From positions 45,318,347 through 45,382,346 of the forward strand of contig NW_024037069.1 in assembly GCF_015706575.1 (NCBI RefSeq): a DNA stretch of 64,000 bases. Reading direction: 5' to 3'. Of this stretch, positions 45,068 through 57,965 are shown piece after piece (position 1 is the first letter of the stretch; each line of letters begins with the position of its first letter). The notes under the pieces are model-generated. The model worked only from the letters and a program-made list of their open reading frames with translations, did not search any database and had not been told where the DNA came from. This DNA is from Patiria miniata. Its lineage: Eukaryota > Echinodermata > Asteroidea > Valvatida > Asterinidae. A program made the translations under genes and the position numbers.

Positions 45068-48000
45068 TCAATTACCCAAATCCCAAAGGTTCCTGATTAC
45101 AAATTGGAACTGACCTGGGAAGTTGCATTTCATGATTCTTGTTTGTGGGAAGTCAACTTTGATTCCTCCTGACACAGTGTACGGTCGACTCTTGGGAATG
45201 GGCGGTGGATGGTTCTAGCAAAAGACAAAATGTGACATTGTCAAATATATAACACGATGATCGCATTGGGGTTGTTATGACATCACTTGATGAAGATACT
45301 ATTACTTAGCAGTGTTGTAGTCAAGTACTTTCATCCATGTACAAAGTACTGCCGAGTACCAAGCTACCGAGTACCACTCGCATCTGAGTACTTTGACCCA
45401 TGAGAACGAGTAAAGGTACCCGAGTCCAAGTACTTGGACCTTCAAGTGCAAGTTGTGTGGAACCGAGTACAAGAACCTGACCTCTGAGTACAAGTTGAGT
45501 ATGAGTACTTTAGTACTCAAGTGAAAACAATAAAAATCTCAAGTATCGAGATCCCAGGCAGACATCGGTTGCACACTGTACATATTAAAAGATGAAGCAT
45601 GTAGTTTGTAGTCTGTTACTTTTCAGTATTAAAGTATTGATAGAACGGAGCATGTGCATCTCTAAATAAGGAGATTACTTGATCCCCCCCCCCCTCCCCC
45701 GATTCCTTATAATCAAGTAAGAGTACTTTGATGATGGAGTAAGATTTTGAATAGTTGAGTCCAGTTTTACTCGAGTACAAGTGCCGTGAGTTTGAGTCCA
45801 AATATTTTGATATTGGAGTACGAGTATAAGAAAGAGTATTCTCAAAAGTATTCAAGTTCTGCTTGAATACGAGTACCGAGTATGAGTACTACAACACTGT
45901 TATTCAACTATAATTATCATAACATTTCTGCAAACTGTTACGCAGTGCCATGAATTGGCCGTAGCACTTTCTGAGCCGCAAATACAATATCTTGTACAAT
46001 GGCTGACATGACTTACCACATCCAAGCCATAGACGTTACATGTCTGTTCTACAATACCAGCCTCACATCGGTCTGGTTCAGACGTCTTGCCAGTAGATGA
46101 TGGTGGTGACTGGATTCTACAATATGAACAGCAAATCACACAGAATAAAACAAAATGTAAATATTTATCATCGAGATTAAATCATTTTGATTTTCAACTT
46201 CATGTCTCTATAACTGTTATTTTAACGTACGAGTAAAAAAGATAACGGAATTTCCCCTTGTTGGGATAAGAAAGATTTTATGGTGTAAAATGTTTGTAAA
46301 TGCACATTTAAAATAATAAAACATAGAAGGTTGGAATATGCAAATTCTTTGAGATTTTTTGAAGAGGTGGGGAGGGGGGTGGGGTGGGGTGGGTTGTGCT
46401 CCAACCCAAGGGCAAAAAATAGGCAATTCAGGAGGGGGGTACAAACAGTTAAATGACAATCAATTGGTGGAGGTTCAACAGAGAAACAAATGAAGCACAA
46501 TGAAACCTAAGACCTAAGTGAGCGCAGGAGTAATTGTTGCTACTCACCCCTCGTAGATTGGTTCAGTATCCAGGCACTGAAAGCGTTTGCTGTTGATGAG
46601 TTTTGTCTTGAGTAATGCTTTGAGCATGGGCCATTGTTTCATATAGATCCGTCGTCGGACTAAGGATTGGATCAAGACTGCTGCCTGGCGCTGCCTGCTG
46701 TCACGCATGCACTCCAGACACTGCCATGCTTCCTCACTACAACAAGATAACAAACACTTATAATGGCTGCATTCCAGAAAGTTACTTGTGTTAACATGAG
46801 TATACTCCTGAGCACATGAATTATGCTTAGGTGGCAAAATTGCAAGCTTATCAAAAGTTAATAGCATTATCAATCAATCTTGTTCTGAATTTTACTTTGC
46901 ACTATTTGTTGTAAAAATATAATTTATAAGTCAACACATCAGTTATGTCTTTCCACAATGAAATTATGTTTTATTATGAAGAATTACAGAGGAACTGCTT
47001 TTGCAGTAGCCAATTTTCACCTGGCTTACATCAACATTGACATTTTGAGTAAAAATCATTAAACTGAGTTATTTGCTTTGTACCTGAGAAAGACATGTCT
47101 AGTTCCTAGCGCCCATCTTGTGCTGATGTATGGCAGTTTACTCTGATCCATGGCTTGCAGAAAACAGTCTAGAATCACCTGGAAAATACACAATATGTAA
47201 TGTACTGTACTGTACTGAACTATAGTGTAGGTTAACACTCATAGGTTAACTGGCAATTTTACAATGCGTGTTTTTGAATAATAATCAAACATTGTGCAGT
47301 AAATCAGTGCCACATTCTTTGTATTTCAACAAAATTGGGAAATCGCACCCAATTAATGTAATTTCTGTATAGTAGTCTTGAATCCATGAAAATACTTCAA
47401 AAATCAAGGGTATGATACAATAGTTTAGACAAAAATAAGTACAGTTTGAGCATCATTTAAATCATGACTGATCCTATTTCTTTCTAAGGTATATCATCAT
47501 AATTAATTAATTAAAAACCAGCAGATTTCGTTTGTCCAAGCTTCCAGCCTTACTTTACAGTCTTCCTGAGCTTTCTCCATCAGTCCTTTCAGCTGTCGGT
47601 GCCTGGCTAGAAAACGAAAGCGACTGACGAACAACGGGAACTTCATCTGACGAGGATACCCTAAAGAACAGATTATAAAATGTACCAAATAGTTTGACAA
47701 AATTAACACTGGCATTATATACTGTACAGAAACTATTACTCATTAAAGCCATTAGCACCTGTACTACATTGTATTACATTGTGTTCATTCACTTATGAAT
47801 CCATAAGACCATAGCAACGCATTTGAATGTCCCTCCCAGTGGTCTCCCCTCACTTTCCCTTGTTTAAAGGTTGCATCCATCATTTGTAATTTGTGCATTA
47901 TGCTCATTTGAAGCAACCAAAGTGCTCAAAATCTCAAGAAGGGTGCTGAACAACTACCCTGATGAACTTTTAACTCAGTGAATGCTGAGTCATGTTTTGA

Positions 48001-51000
48001 ATTGGACCTGAATTCAGCATCACTGCACTGAGCCGATTGCAGCTACGTGATGACACACACTGAACCGATGAATTATTGGCGTGTGTGCATCGTGTCAATG
48101 CTTGCGCACGCTTTGCCAAATTAAAAACGTACTACAATCAGAAATTTCCAACGATGCATCTTAAGACGCATCTTTGGAAATGGCCTTTTTTTTCCATTTA
48201 TTTCTTAAAAATGACAGCTTGCCAGAAAGAATATTTCACAGGGAGTTTAGCTAGTCCCATTACTATCTTTACACCAAGTATGATTTTCAATAATAATTAC
48301 ATCAGTTACTTTTTGGATAGCTGCAAATGATGGACTATACCTTTAGGTGGGTACTTGTGTATGGAGTCCCTACAAATAAAGATTCAGATTTTAGGGAGGG
48401 GAGAATGGAGCTGGGAGTGAGGTTTGGAGAGGCTAAGGGACGTTGTTTTCTTCGTTGTTTGGAGGAAGCACGAAGGACGTTGTTTTCTTACCTCCTGCCA
48501 TGAGTTGTACTGTCTCCAGTAGCTGGAGATGATGGAGTTGTCTTCGGACTGCATCACTGTCAAAGCAGTTGGCTTCCTCTCTCTCGTTGGACTAAACAAA
48601 AAATCACAAGACAATTTCTCTGTTACTTCAAGATGACTAATGTCTTTTAAATGAGAGGAGAGAAGGGGTGTTGGGGGAGAGGTTTTAAGGTAAGAATTGG
48701 GCAAATACTCACCCTGATACACCTGACAAAGTGCGGAGTAGCTTGGTGCAGTGTTCTTATCAGACTGTCTAGTCGGACATGAAAGTCTTGAGATAAACTT
48801 GAAGATGTCTCCTCACTTTTCCTGAGAGGAAAAATGAACACAATTAAATCAACCATACTGAAACAAATTTTTCTAATAATGAACGTTTCTCATGGACAAC
48901 TTTATCAAATCAACACTCCTTTGATAAAAAAAAAGTGGAAAAAATTGTAGCCTACTTCAAATTACAAACTTTCTGTAAATACATATCTATTTATGAGTAA
49001 TAAATACATTTTAAATTGCTTCATTTTTTAGCATCTAGATTCACATAATTTTCAACAAATTTCAGCTGTTTTTTTCCCAATATAAAACTTTCATGTAAAA
49101 AGCAATGAACATAAATTGTTGGCACTATTCTGTGTACATAATGAGAAAATGCAATTTTAAACAAATGCTAACTAAAGTTGGCACCTCAAAGTATATACAA
49201 CCCTGTAAAGCCTCACGGTAAAACTCAAGTTATCGCCCGATTACTTTCGCATTCTCCCCTGATACTAACCCAACATTTTCTGCTGGAGGTGGACTCGGCG
49301 AGATTCTGAACATAAAACCCTTAGGTGATGTGGCTGTTGGAAAGAATTCACAAAATAAAACAGAAATAAGAAATGAACAAAGTTATCAGAAATAAACAAT
49401 CATGGCTGTATTTCCTATTTTATAATCTACCCATAAAACATGACATTTGGTAGAAATCTTGCATGGAAAATTGAAATCTTTAATCCTTCATTATTTCTTT
49501 TGGTTGGAATTCTTAAAACTAATTTTATTCATCATTTAATGTTATTTTTCTTTATTACTTAAGAGTGGAGAGTGTTAATTAAACAGTTTAAGTATAAATC
49601 AAGAGCATCAAACAACACTTTGAGAATTTACAAATCTGTATTCAACAAAATAAACAAGGAAACAATTTGTGTTTTCATTGCATTATGGGTATAATAAGAG
49701 CGCTTGAAATAAAATGTCCCCTTTTTTTTAATATATGATTTTGGTCTAAATAGGATAAACTTTCATACTGACCTTGCAATGCCTTCAGCTCAGGAGCAAA
49801 CAGGTAGCCAGCAAAGCCAAAGTTACAGGAATGCTTCTGAAAGATGCTGATGATGTCATCATTGATGACATCACGATTCGCATGCAGGAAGTCACTGGTA
49901 TTGTATGTGACGTCACCGGCGTAATGCTTGATAGTGAACATGTCTTCGTGGTCGGGCTCTGCTTGAAAAAAACTGAAGAGGGACAGATTTTTGTTATGAA
50001 TAATTGAGATTTGTCTTAATTTGTAAGGAATAACTATTCTCGCATGTGGATGGATAGTGGCAAGTGCCCCTTGATCAAAAACATCGACAAAAACGCCAAC
50101 GTAGGGCTGGATAGCTCGGTTGGTAGAGCACCGGAACGGCAATACGATAGTCACAGGTTCAAACCCCACTCCAGTCAATTTCTTCGTTAAATTTTTAAAA
50201 CCATAATTGTTATTTAGAACAGTGTAAGAACATGAATTAATTTTTACCTATTGCCTTGATGTTTATTGTTGATACTTTGCATCAACATTTGGTCATCTGT
50301 TGATTCCAGGCCGACCTTCTCCATTATGCCTACAATTCCGGCATCCTATAACAAATGAACATTTCATACAAAAGTTTACATCTCACTAAGAATAATAGAA
50401 TTAAACTTTTAATTCTTAACAAGTAAAACTAAATGACAGATTAAAAAACAAGCATTTTTGGACAATTTTACCTTGCAATATTTTACATATCATAAATAAA
50501 AAAAATGTCAATATAAATTTCTTTTAAAAACAATTCATAAATACCTCAGACAGTTTAGCTATTCCTATTGGTCGAGAGCCCGTCATGTGGCCGGTCTTAA
50601 ACGGATGATAAAGACATGGCTAGCTGGTCTTAAACACTTTTCCAGTGTCACAATAAAATGTGGACTCCTAAAAATCCAGTGCCTCTTACCGTTTCATTGG
50701 TTGAACGTTCACAATCCTCACGTAGGCATGCGCAACACTACATGCGAGTCAGAATTTTATAGTTCTAAATTCAAAACGCAACGCCCCAGGTGCGTTCTGC
50801 GTGACATCGCGCAGAACATGCTACGCGCGCGTCAATCTCCATAAAAGGGTTGTTTACATCTTACTCGCCAGCTGAACACTCCTTTATTTTGCTAGAGGGA
50901 TGTTTCAAAAAGCATGAAGTGAACTTGTTGAACAAAATCGGGATTTTTTGAACGAATTATTTGATATTTTTTTACGGATAAGGTATTTATGAATGGGAAT

Positions 51001-54000
51001 AAATATGTGCTCAGTCAGTATTTATCACTCTGTTTAATACCGCTTAGAGTCTGGGTGCTGATAAGTACCCTCGCCTACGGCTCGGGTAATTATCAGCACC
51101 TAGACTCTAAGCGGTATTAAACAGAGTGATAAAAACGTCTCGAGCACACATTTATTCCCTTATTAAAAAAATTGCAAAATTCTACAATCAGTACAAATGG
51201 ACCCATCAGTTTTTGGTCATTTATGCTTAGGTATGTTAACGTAATTTGCAATGATTTTGTAACGACTACCTTCGATGTAAGAAGTTCTAAACATGGCGTG
51301 TTGTCATTGTATTCAACCCGTACGTCGCAATGTATGTTCTCCTCTCTACACGTATCCTGAATTCTCCTGAACACACACTGATTGTAATATTGCTGTAATG
51401 TCTCGCTGCAGTGGTTGATGCACAGTTGTTCTAGTCTATTGCACTGGAGATATGAAAACAAAACAAGCAAACGATAAATGTGAGTGGCTGAGTGAAAGAT
51501 AGGCTGTAGACAACTTTGTCATTCTGGGGAAATTAGCTTTGAGTTTTGACCCTCACAAGCTAAAGTGAATTTTCATCAGCACAAAAAAAGTATCCACTTT
51601 AGAAACAGCTCGTAGTAGTAAGGCCTCATCGGAACTTTGGCTACGGTTTGAAACTGCACAAAGGAAGCGGACAAAGTCACTTCTCATAGACATGTGTGTG
51701 ACTTAACAATTGTTGACTGCTCTGATGTGGGAAATGGAGATAAACCATTGTTTATGCATTTTTACAGATGGACACATGGTCGTTCTCCACCAATGAAATT
51801 ACAGTATCCAAGCACATGATCTAACAATGATAGTTGTACAACATTTACCAGTTGACCTACATTGAACATATTTTGTTTAAACAGCATCATTTGCACTAAG
51901 ATTAGCAATGACTTTATTGCTCAAGGTTTTTAACAGTATTTCTCAAGTATTTAAAAAGGGAGCTACCTTTGTCTACTTATTTCTAACTCTGTTGATTAAA
52001 CAGTTTGTTACATTTAAAACTGTTTTATTGCAACAATAGCCATCCATTGATTTCCAAACCCTGATTGGTAAAAACATGTCTATGGTGAAATGAAATACCA
52101 TACGGGAATATGTCTAAATTTATAGTCCCAATCTGATGGACATCTTACCTGAGTTGTTTCAAAGCCTAACATATCCACGATTCCGATAAACCCTTCCCCT
52201 ACGGAGCTGTGTGAGCTGGAGGATTGGTTGGTGGAAGATTTGGAAAGAGCTGGCGAGGACTGCCGAACTGGCTTCATGCACACATCTGGAACAAAACAAA
52301 AATAAAGTAAAACATTGATAAAACTTTAAACTGACCACGTATTTGGATTGTAAATACATTTTGATGTAGCTACATTGTTTCAAGCTGACACAAGCTTGCA
52401 AGCCAACTTAATACAAAGTAATATCAGTCAAGTTGATTCCATGCCGGTCGATACAAGTTGACTTGAGTTTAGTCAGATAACTGACTGATTAATTGACGTG
52501 TTTACCGTTTATCCGTGTGTCATCACTACTGCCAGATGAATGACAGACACTGGGTCTCTTCAGACTGTTGAGACGTTTGACGATCGTTAGCACCGTCCGG
52601 CAGTACAGAGCTCTGGCAAGAGCATCACGTGTCTGATTGGCCTAAAGAAACACAAACAAATAAAAGGTATTAAGGTGCTAATAAGAGACAGAAAACCCCT
52701 TAAACTTGAGCTCACATCTTTATGTCTCCATTCGCATTTGAAAAAGGCATGTCCATACTAATAGGTGCAATGAGTGTGCTAGGTTGTGCAGACCAAACTC
52801 ACAGTGAAATTACCGAGACAACAGATAAAATTGAATCATGTAGCAAGTCAAGTCCGGTGGTCAAGATGGAAAATCTTATAGTTGTTTGAAAATTGACAAC
52901 ATTTTTGGCACTCACAGCTAATGACGTAACAACAAAACAAACTTGGTTGGCCACACTTAGATGCACCAGCCTGAAATGGGAATAAATGAGTTTCCTTGGA
53001 GCACACTTACCGTCTGTGCATCACACAGGGATTTGAAGACTTGACCATTCAGACTGTGTGTTCTTGTTGTCAAGCCTCGGTAGAGTGATACCCCTGAAAC
53101 ACCAAGCAATGCTGCCACAGATTTGATTTCTACAATGAACAAAATCCACATGAAAGAACAGAATAAAAATCATTACACTTGACTTTTGCTATGAAACAAA
53201 AACAGAATACGAACAAATTGGGGAGATTCATTTGAGTTGCTTTTCCCACAGACAACATTATGTTTGAGAAAAAAAGTATATTTGAAACTTCATTGAGAAA
53301 AGGGAAACTATTCTTATTTTTTTTTTGGAAGAAACGTTTTAAAATGTTGGACAATGTTTCACAATTTCTAACAAAAAATGTGTTATTTGAACTGCATGAA
53401 ACCACAATGATTATAATGAAATCTTAGAACATAAAAACCTTAAAACCTGTGAATTTTCAGAGGGGAAAACACACCAGCCCTGTTCTTACCATTGTTTCCT
53501 TTGATGTCAAGCTCGTAGCCGCCATCTTCAACAAACTGCACATTACCAAGGAGTAGAATAGCAGCGAGAATTCTCATCACGTCAAAGAAGGGAATACCAA
53601 GAACTGCAAGCGAACTCTGTGGATTAAGGAAAAAAAAGATGACTGTTCAGTTTCTGATCAATTTTAAGAGACAGTTCTGTTTGCTAATCCCGGAGCACAT
53701 TCTGAAGAAATGCAATTTACATTATTAAACATAAAGATATTTTTCTTGGAAAGGCGACAAAATGTGTTTGATTTTGAAAGAGGTTGAGAGGTTTTAAATA
53801 GGACTTTGGGAAATTTTATTAAGAAGATTTTTCTGAGTGCTGACACTTACCTTCCAGCTTTCAAATCGTATTCTGTCTCTGTCTGTGTTGTCGGTTCTTG
53901 ACTTGCTGAGGTAGGCTAAGTTGTGTGCAGCATAACCGTTGAGATGCAGTTTGACTGCAAAACAAAGGAATGAAATAAGAAAATGGGCTTTTGATCTGGC

Positions 54001-57000
54001 ATTGATGATGAGTAGGAATATACTCTTGAGAGACAGTGTAGCATTTGGATCGACGCTGGTTGCAACTTCTGGTATGGTCACATCAGCAATGGGGAAAATT
54101 TAAGAGAGCTGATAAGCAGAAACGTTGCTTAGAAAATTATGTGCTTAGATATAAGTTGAGATCCAGTCAGAATCAATATATAGTACATAGTTTTGGCTCG
54201 TAAAATACTTGTGCTACCCAAAAAATTTCTATCCAACTGAGCTCATTTGATTGAGCTGCGAAGCACAGAAGTATGCTAGGCAAATTTGCTGAACACAAAA
54301 AAACACCCAAAACAAAAAAAATGTTACCGACTAAAGTCAGGTTGGGCTATGTCTGAATTGCTCGGCTCTGGCTATCAGTAATATATGTGTCTATGGGAAG
54401 TGGCTTCGGCTGCTTCCATAGGTGCATGTGTCATTGCAAGCCATACCGGTAGCCATGTCATTCGGACACATCTTATCTTACCCCTCTCATCTTGGCTAAG
54501 ACCAGCCAGCATCTGGTCAAATATGTGATAGTTCCTCTCTCCTGGTCTCGGCCGTACCACCCTGGCATGATCCAACCAATAGCAGTGGACTTTGGTTCTA
54601 TAAATAGCACAGTCAGATATGAGCACCTCTATGTAGTAACCCTGTGTCACAAAAAGAAAATGAAAAAGGAAAATGAGGTGATGATAACTTTAACAATGAG
54701 TAGCAAGCTTGGCATTCAAAGAGGAGTACAAATGAAAGAGCATTTTGGGAATATGGAAGAAACAATAGGAGGGTCCTATTGTTTGGTTATTAAATTTGGG
54801 AGAATATACATATAAAAGAGTTTATCCAAATGAAAATTGTGTCTTCCCCTTTTATTCGACTGGACATAACTTGAAAAATCTAATGAGGTCTGTTCAGGGA
54901 AAACTATTAGGTCAGGGGTGATTAACAACATTAATTCCAAAATACAAGTAAAGTAGCTTTCTGTTTTGAATAAACCATTCCATGATCACTACACCAGTGA
55001 AAATCTTTATGGAGTTACTTTTTTCCTAAATGCTTAGTAACAGGGGCGTAGCACGGTCATTTTTATTGGGGGGGGGTAAAATTTTTTGAAAAGGGCACTT
55101 GCACTTGCCATGCCTATGAGTAATTATGACTTCCAAAAATCCAGCTGGAAACCACTCCTAAGCAGTACAAAACTCATGGGTAATTTGACTGATACTCTTT
55201 TGTATGATAAGCACATTTTTGTGCTTTGCCGCCCAAAGACATTCTCCCAGGTTAAAAAGATGTGCTATTAAAATTGTAATTCTGGGTAATGTAAATAAGG
55301 GATATTTTTGATGAGCTCACCATTCTACTTGAGTCTGAGTTGCTGGCAGTCTTGGCACATCCCAAGGACCTAAGGACCGCAAAGGATGCTGCAAGATGCT
55401 GAGAAAATGAAAAGAAAGAGGCAGAATTAAGTATCTGTAAATATTTCTAGTGAATTTTATGACAAAATTGTGCACATTCAATATAAGCTGAAATTTTACA
55501 TGGTTTTCAAAATAATAATACAAAAGCAACAATAAGAAATGTGACTGAGTTGTTGTCACATCTTGCTCTTGCCACACAAAGTGCATGTGAATTTTTTCTC
55601 CCAAAAAGTACACGTGTTCAGAAGATGTGTGTATGTGCATAGATGCCACCTCAATGATGAAACATGAATGTAATGTGTCAAGTTGATGCCAAGAAATATT
55701 CACACTGAAATGTATGAAAAATAAAATATGTTCAACTTTTTTGTGTCATAAATTTACAATCATGTTAATTTCGCAGATTTTTAACTACCCCTTATTAGTC
55801 TATCACTTCAAAGCCAAAACAATAATTTCTTGAACAAACATTTGATGTATACCTTTAATTTATTACCAGACAATTCAACCCAACAGATTGAAAAGAGGTG
55901 ACAAGGTTTCTGCAGACACTTCAAAAAGATATAAAGACACAGACAGAAAATGACACACACTCTAAACAGGAAAATAAAGCTCCCAGGAAGCTGTGAGAAC
56001 TATTGCATCCAATTACAATCTTCAAGGTTTTCATTATCGAATGTGCCAGCCGATGGACCCATATCTCAAGCAATAAGGCAATAATTCAGCCTTTGGCTGA
56101 CCAAACCAATTTATCAACAGATGCTGGTGGTGTTCCAAGGGCAGTCAAATTTCTCTCAATTTAGAAGGCTTAACCGTGGACCTTGAAGTTAAGCCTACTG
56201 GGAAATGCACAAAGTACAGGGATGGGGCCTTTGCAGGTTCAGCCAAAGTCTCAAAAATGGAAACTTAGTTGGCTTGTATACTATTATTGGATTTCATAAC
56301 GTTGATAAGAAATATTTAGATACCCAAAAGGTGGTCACATGACCGGAGTGGTTTAAGTCACTACACTGAATGAAGATGTCATGATGACATCAAAAGCTAT
56401 GTCGCTGCAATATTTTTGATTCCAAAAAGGTATCTAAATATTTCTTACAGTTGGCTTGTTGAGCTGACGGCAAAATTAGATTTTCAAATTCCTTAACCAT
56501 GAAAAGTTCATAAAAGATATGTCCATCGGGTGAAATGTGCAGCAACTTTCATAAAGTAGGGGAACTGGTTCTTTGAAAGTTCAAGTCTCAAAAATTGAAA
56601 GCTTGAATTTTGTAGTTTGCAGCTGATCTTATTAAATTTTACAAAATCACACCCAAAATCCCACATTAACAGCTCTTTAAATATTAGTCTATCAGGTGAA
56701 ATATACAGCCATCCGGCAAATTTTACTCAGTATTCATTTCTAAGCATCAAAATGAAAGTTGTTATAACTTGGTATTCACAATTAAACTCCTCAGCAGTAC
56801 ATGGATGGAGCAAGGAAAATATCAGTTAGATCACAGATATTTTCTTCTTTGCAATGATACTTGAATTTATATTGATTTCAAATGTGAACTGGTGAGAAAA
56901 ATTTAAAAATATTTTTGTACATCTAGAATGTAAGACAGGGACCACTGTAACATAGACAGCGCCCTCTGTACCAGTAGTTTGCGTGCAGATCCATTGATAC

Positions 57001-57965
57001 CACATTCCTACGTTTGTTGTGTAGGAGGATGAAAAACACGTAAACAGTTTGCAATTCTTTGTTGACATAAAGTGTTGTTTGTTTGTAAGGCCAGCTTTTA
57101 TATGGCCTCTACTTACAACTGGTTGTTGTGACATACTTCTTTCTCCACTATTTTAATTCTCTATTCCAGAAAGTGGTCCCGATCCATCACCAAATAAAAA
57201 CAGAGCAATTTCACCACAGGGCAACTTGTGTGGCAGGGTTAAAAAGGCCTTACATATGTTGCATTCATAGTGTTTACGTGTCAATCCATCAGAAAACAAC
57301 ACAAAAACAAACTCAAGATGCAAAATAGAAGCACTGTAAGATGGCAACTGTAACAAAATAGGTAGGTTCTTGGAAAACCTTACTTCAGGCTAAAAAGGAG
57401 AATAGATCAATGTAGAGGACTTTATAGGGAACATCGTAAAAGTTTAAGATCTTGCTCTGTTTAAGACCGCTCCATTTTATGACACACTTCAGGGCTAGGG
57501 AATTGAACAACGTTACAAACGTGTTACCAGATGCAAATGGCTGGTAAAAAAACATTCCCAAACCGAGTTAGGAAACTTTCTCATGTGGAACATTAACGGT
57601 ATTAAATTGCTCTACTTTGCATGGTGCCCTCATATTATCACCATGTAGTGTATGCAATACTCGCACAGTAATCCTGCAGTAACCATGTGGGCACAAAATC
57701 CTTAATTACCCGATATTACCATATGCACAAGGCATAACGTAATAAAATGCTTTAATCATTTTGAACAAACTTTTCTGCTATTGTATTTGTAAATAACAAT
57801 ACAAGCATCTGCTTATGTATTCCCTGCGGATTGTTCAAAGCACACCGAATTTGAAGACGTTTTCTCACCTTGAAGGAATCTGTTTCATTGCCTCCTCCTG
57901 CTATACTGTACAGTTGTCTCAGAAGACATTGCGATGTGTGGGTCTTGCCGCTGCCACTTTCACCA
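45068..57965 (-). CDS. Unconventional myosin heavy chain, 5'-partial
   Basis: Nineteen in-phase exons: 57965-57869, 55398-55321, 54641-54482, 53954-53851, 53616-53490, 53129-53011, 52641-52506, 52285-52149, 51443-51270, 50345-50248, 49972-49773, 49333-49270, 48821-48713, 48591-48492, 47660-47554, 47178-47084, 46736-46548, 46116-46017, 45214-45068. They give 779 residues starting inside the P-loop codon run. An actin-dependent ATPase motor: P-loop GESGSGKT (1-8), switch I NSDSSRMG (near 53-59), RPRPGERNYHIFDQMLAGL, switch II DMLGFE (311-316) after a serine-rich insert (283-301), RLEQLCIN, KHYAGDVTYNT, HFVRCIR, QLLETVQLMAGGYP, a converter end (ALGTRHVFL) and one IQ motif (QAAVLIQSLVRRR, about 652). 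The short tail ends with RPYTVSGGIKVDFPQTRIMK. There is no coiled coil, MyTH4 or FERM. Switch I departs from NxNSSRFGK. The class is unsettled; a Dachs-like (class XX) myosin is one possibility. The 5' exons lie right of this window. Confidence 0.88.
45306..45899. mobile_element. Foldback element rich in GAGTAC/AGTACT
   Basis: Ends CAGTGTTGTAGTCAAGTACT and the complement of GAGTATGAGTACTACAACAC form imperfect inverted termini sharing AGTGTTGTAGT. The interior is packed with GAGTACC/AAGTACT motifs. It lies in the intron before the last myosin exon. The terminus also appears at 23456. Confidence 0.65.
47864..48346 (-). mobile_element. TTAA-type MITE, family 2, copy 2
   Basis: Inverted relative to 25426-25990. 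The ends are AGGTTGCATCCATCATTTG and CAAATGATGGACTATACCT; the left flank is TTAA and the right flank has decayed to TTAG. Shared interior blocks include GAGTCATGTTTTGAATT. It lies in a myosin intron. Confidence 0.65.
50050..50190 (+). mobile_element. tRNA-derived SINE remnant
   Basis: The head GGCTGGATAGCTCGGTTGGTA (A box with D-arm) and CACAGGTTCAAACCCC (B box) is followed by CAGTCAATTTCTTCGTT. The anticodon stem does not pair and the T stem is poor, so it is not a working tRNA. It lies in the short myosin intron 49973-50247. Confidence 0.65.
51021..51133. repeat. 44-bp inverted repeat (43/44 paired), 25-base loop
   Basis: Arms 51021-51064 and 51090-51133 match as reverse complements with a single mismatch. 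The arm begins TTTATCACTCTGTTTAATAC. Weaker complementarity extends outside (GTGCTC / GAGCAC). It lies 136 bases downstream of the exon 51270-51443 in the myosin transcript and would fold into a long stem in pre-mRNA. Confidence 0.9.
54642..57868 (-). other. Myosin introns near the P-loop exons
   Basis: Apart from the 78-base exon at 55321-55398, this stretch shows only repeats and spacer: a G homopolymer near 55070 and an 18-bp hairpin at 56307-56446. No further motor exon is needed, because the flanking exons join in phase. Confidence 0.65.
56307..56446. repeat. Inverted repeat, 18-bp perfect arms
   Basis: AAGAAATATTTAGATACC (56307-56324) and its exact complement (56429-56446) enclose about 104 bases. 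Likely a small foldback element in a myosin intron. Confidence 0.75.

Noticed and set aside
48338-48366. A 29-base potential myosin exon with AG and GT borders
   Set aside because: Including it breaks the reading frame. The flanking exons (48591-48492 and 47660-47554) join directly in phase to give the conserved-looking QLMAGGYP. It also overlaps the end of a MITE.
50104-50178. A functional tRNA gene
   Set aside because: A and B boxes are present, but the anticodon arm does not pair and the T stem is poor. It is followed by SINE-type sequence.
57153-57356. Minus-strand frame with cysteines as an upstream myosin exon
   Set aside because: It lies between the P-loop exon and the next motor exon, which already join in phase, and has no motor motif.
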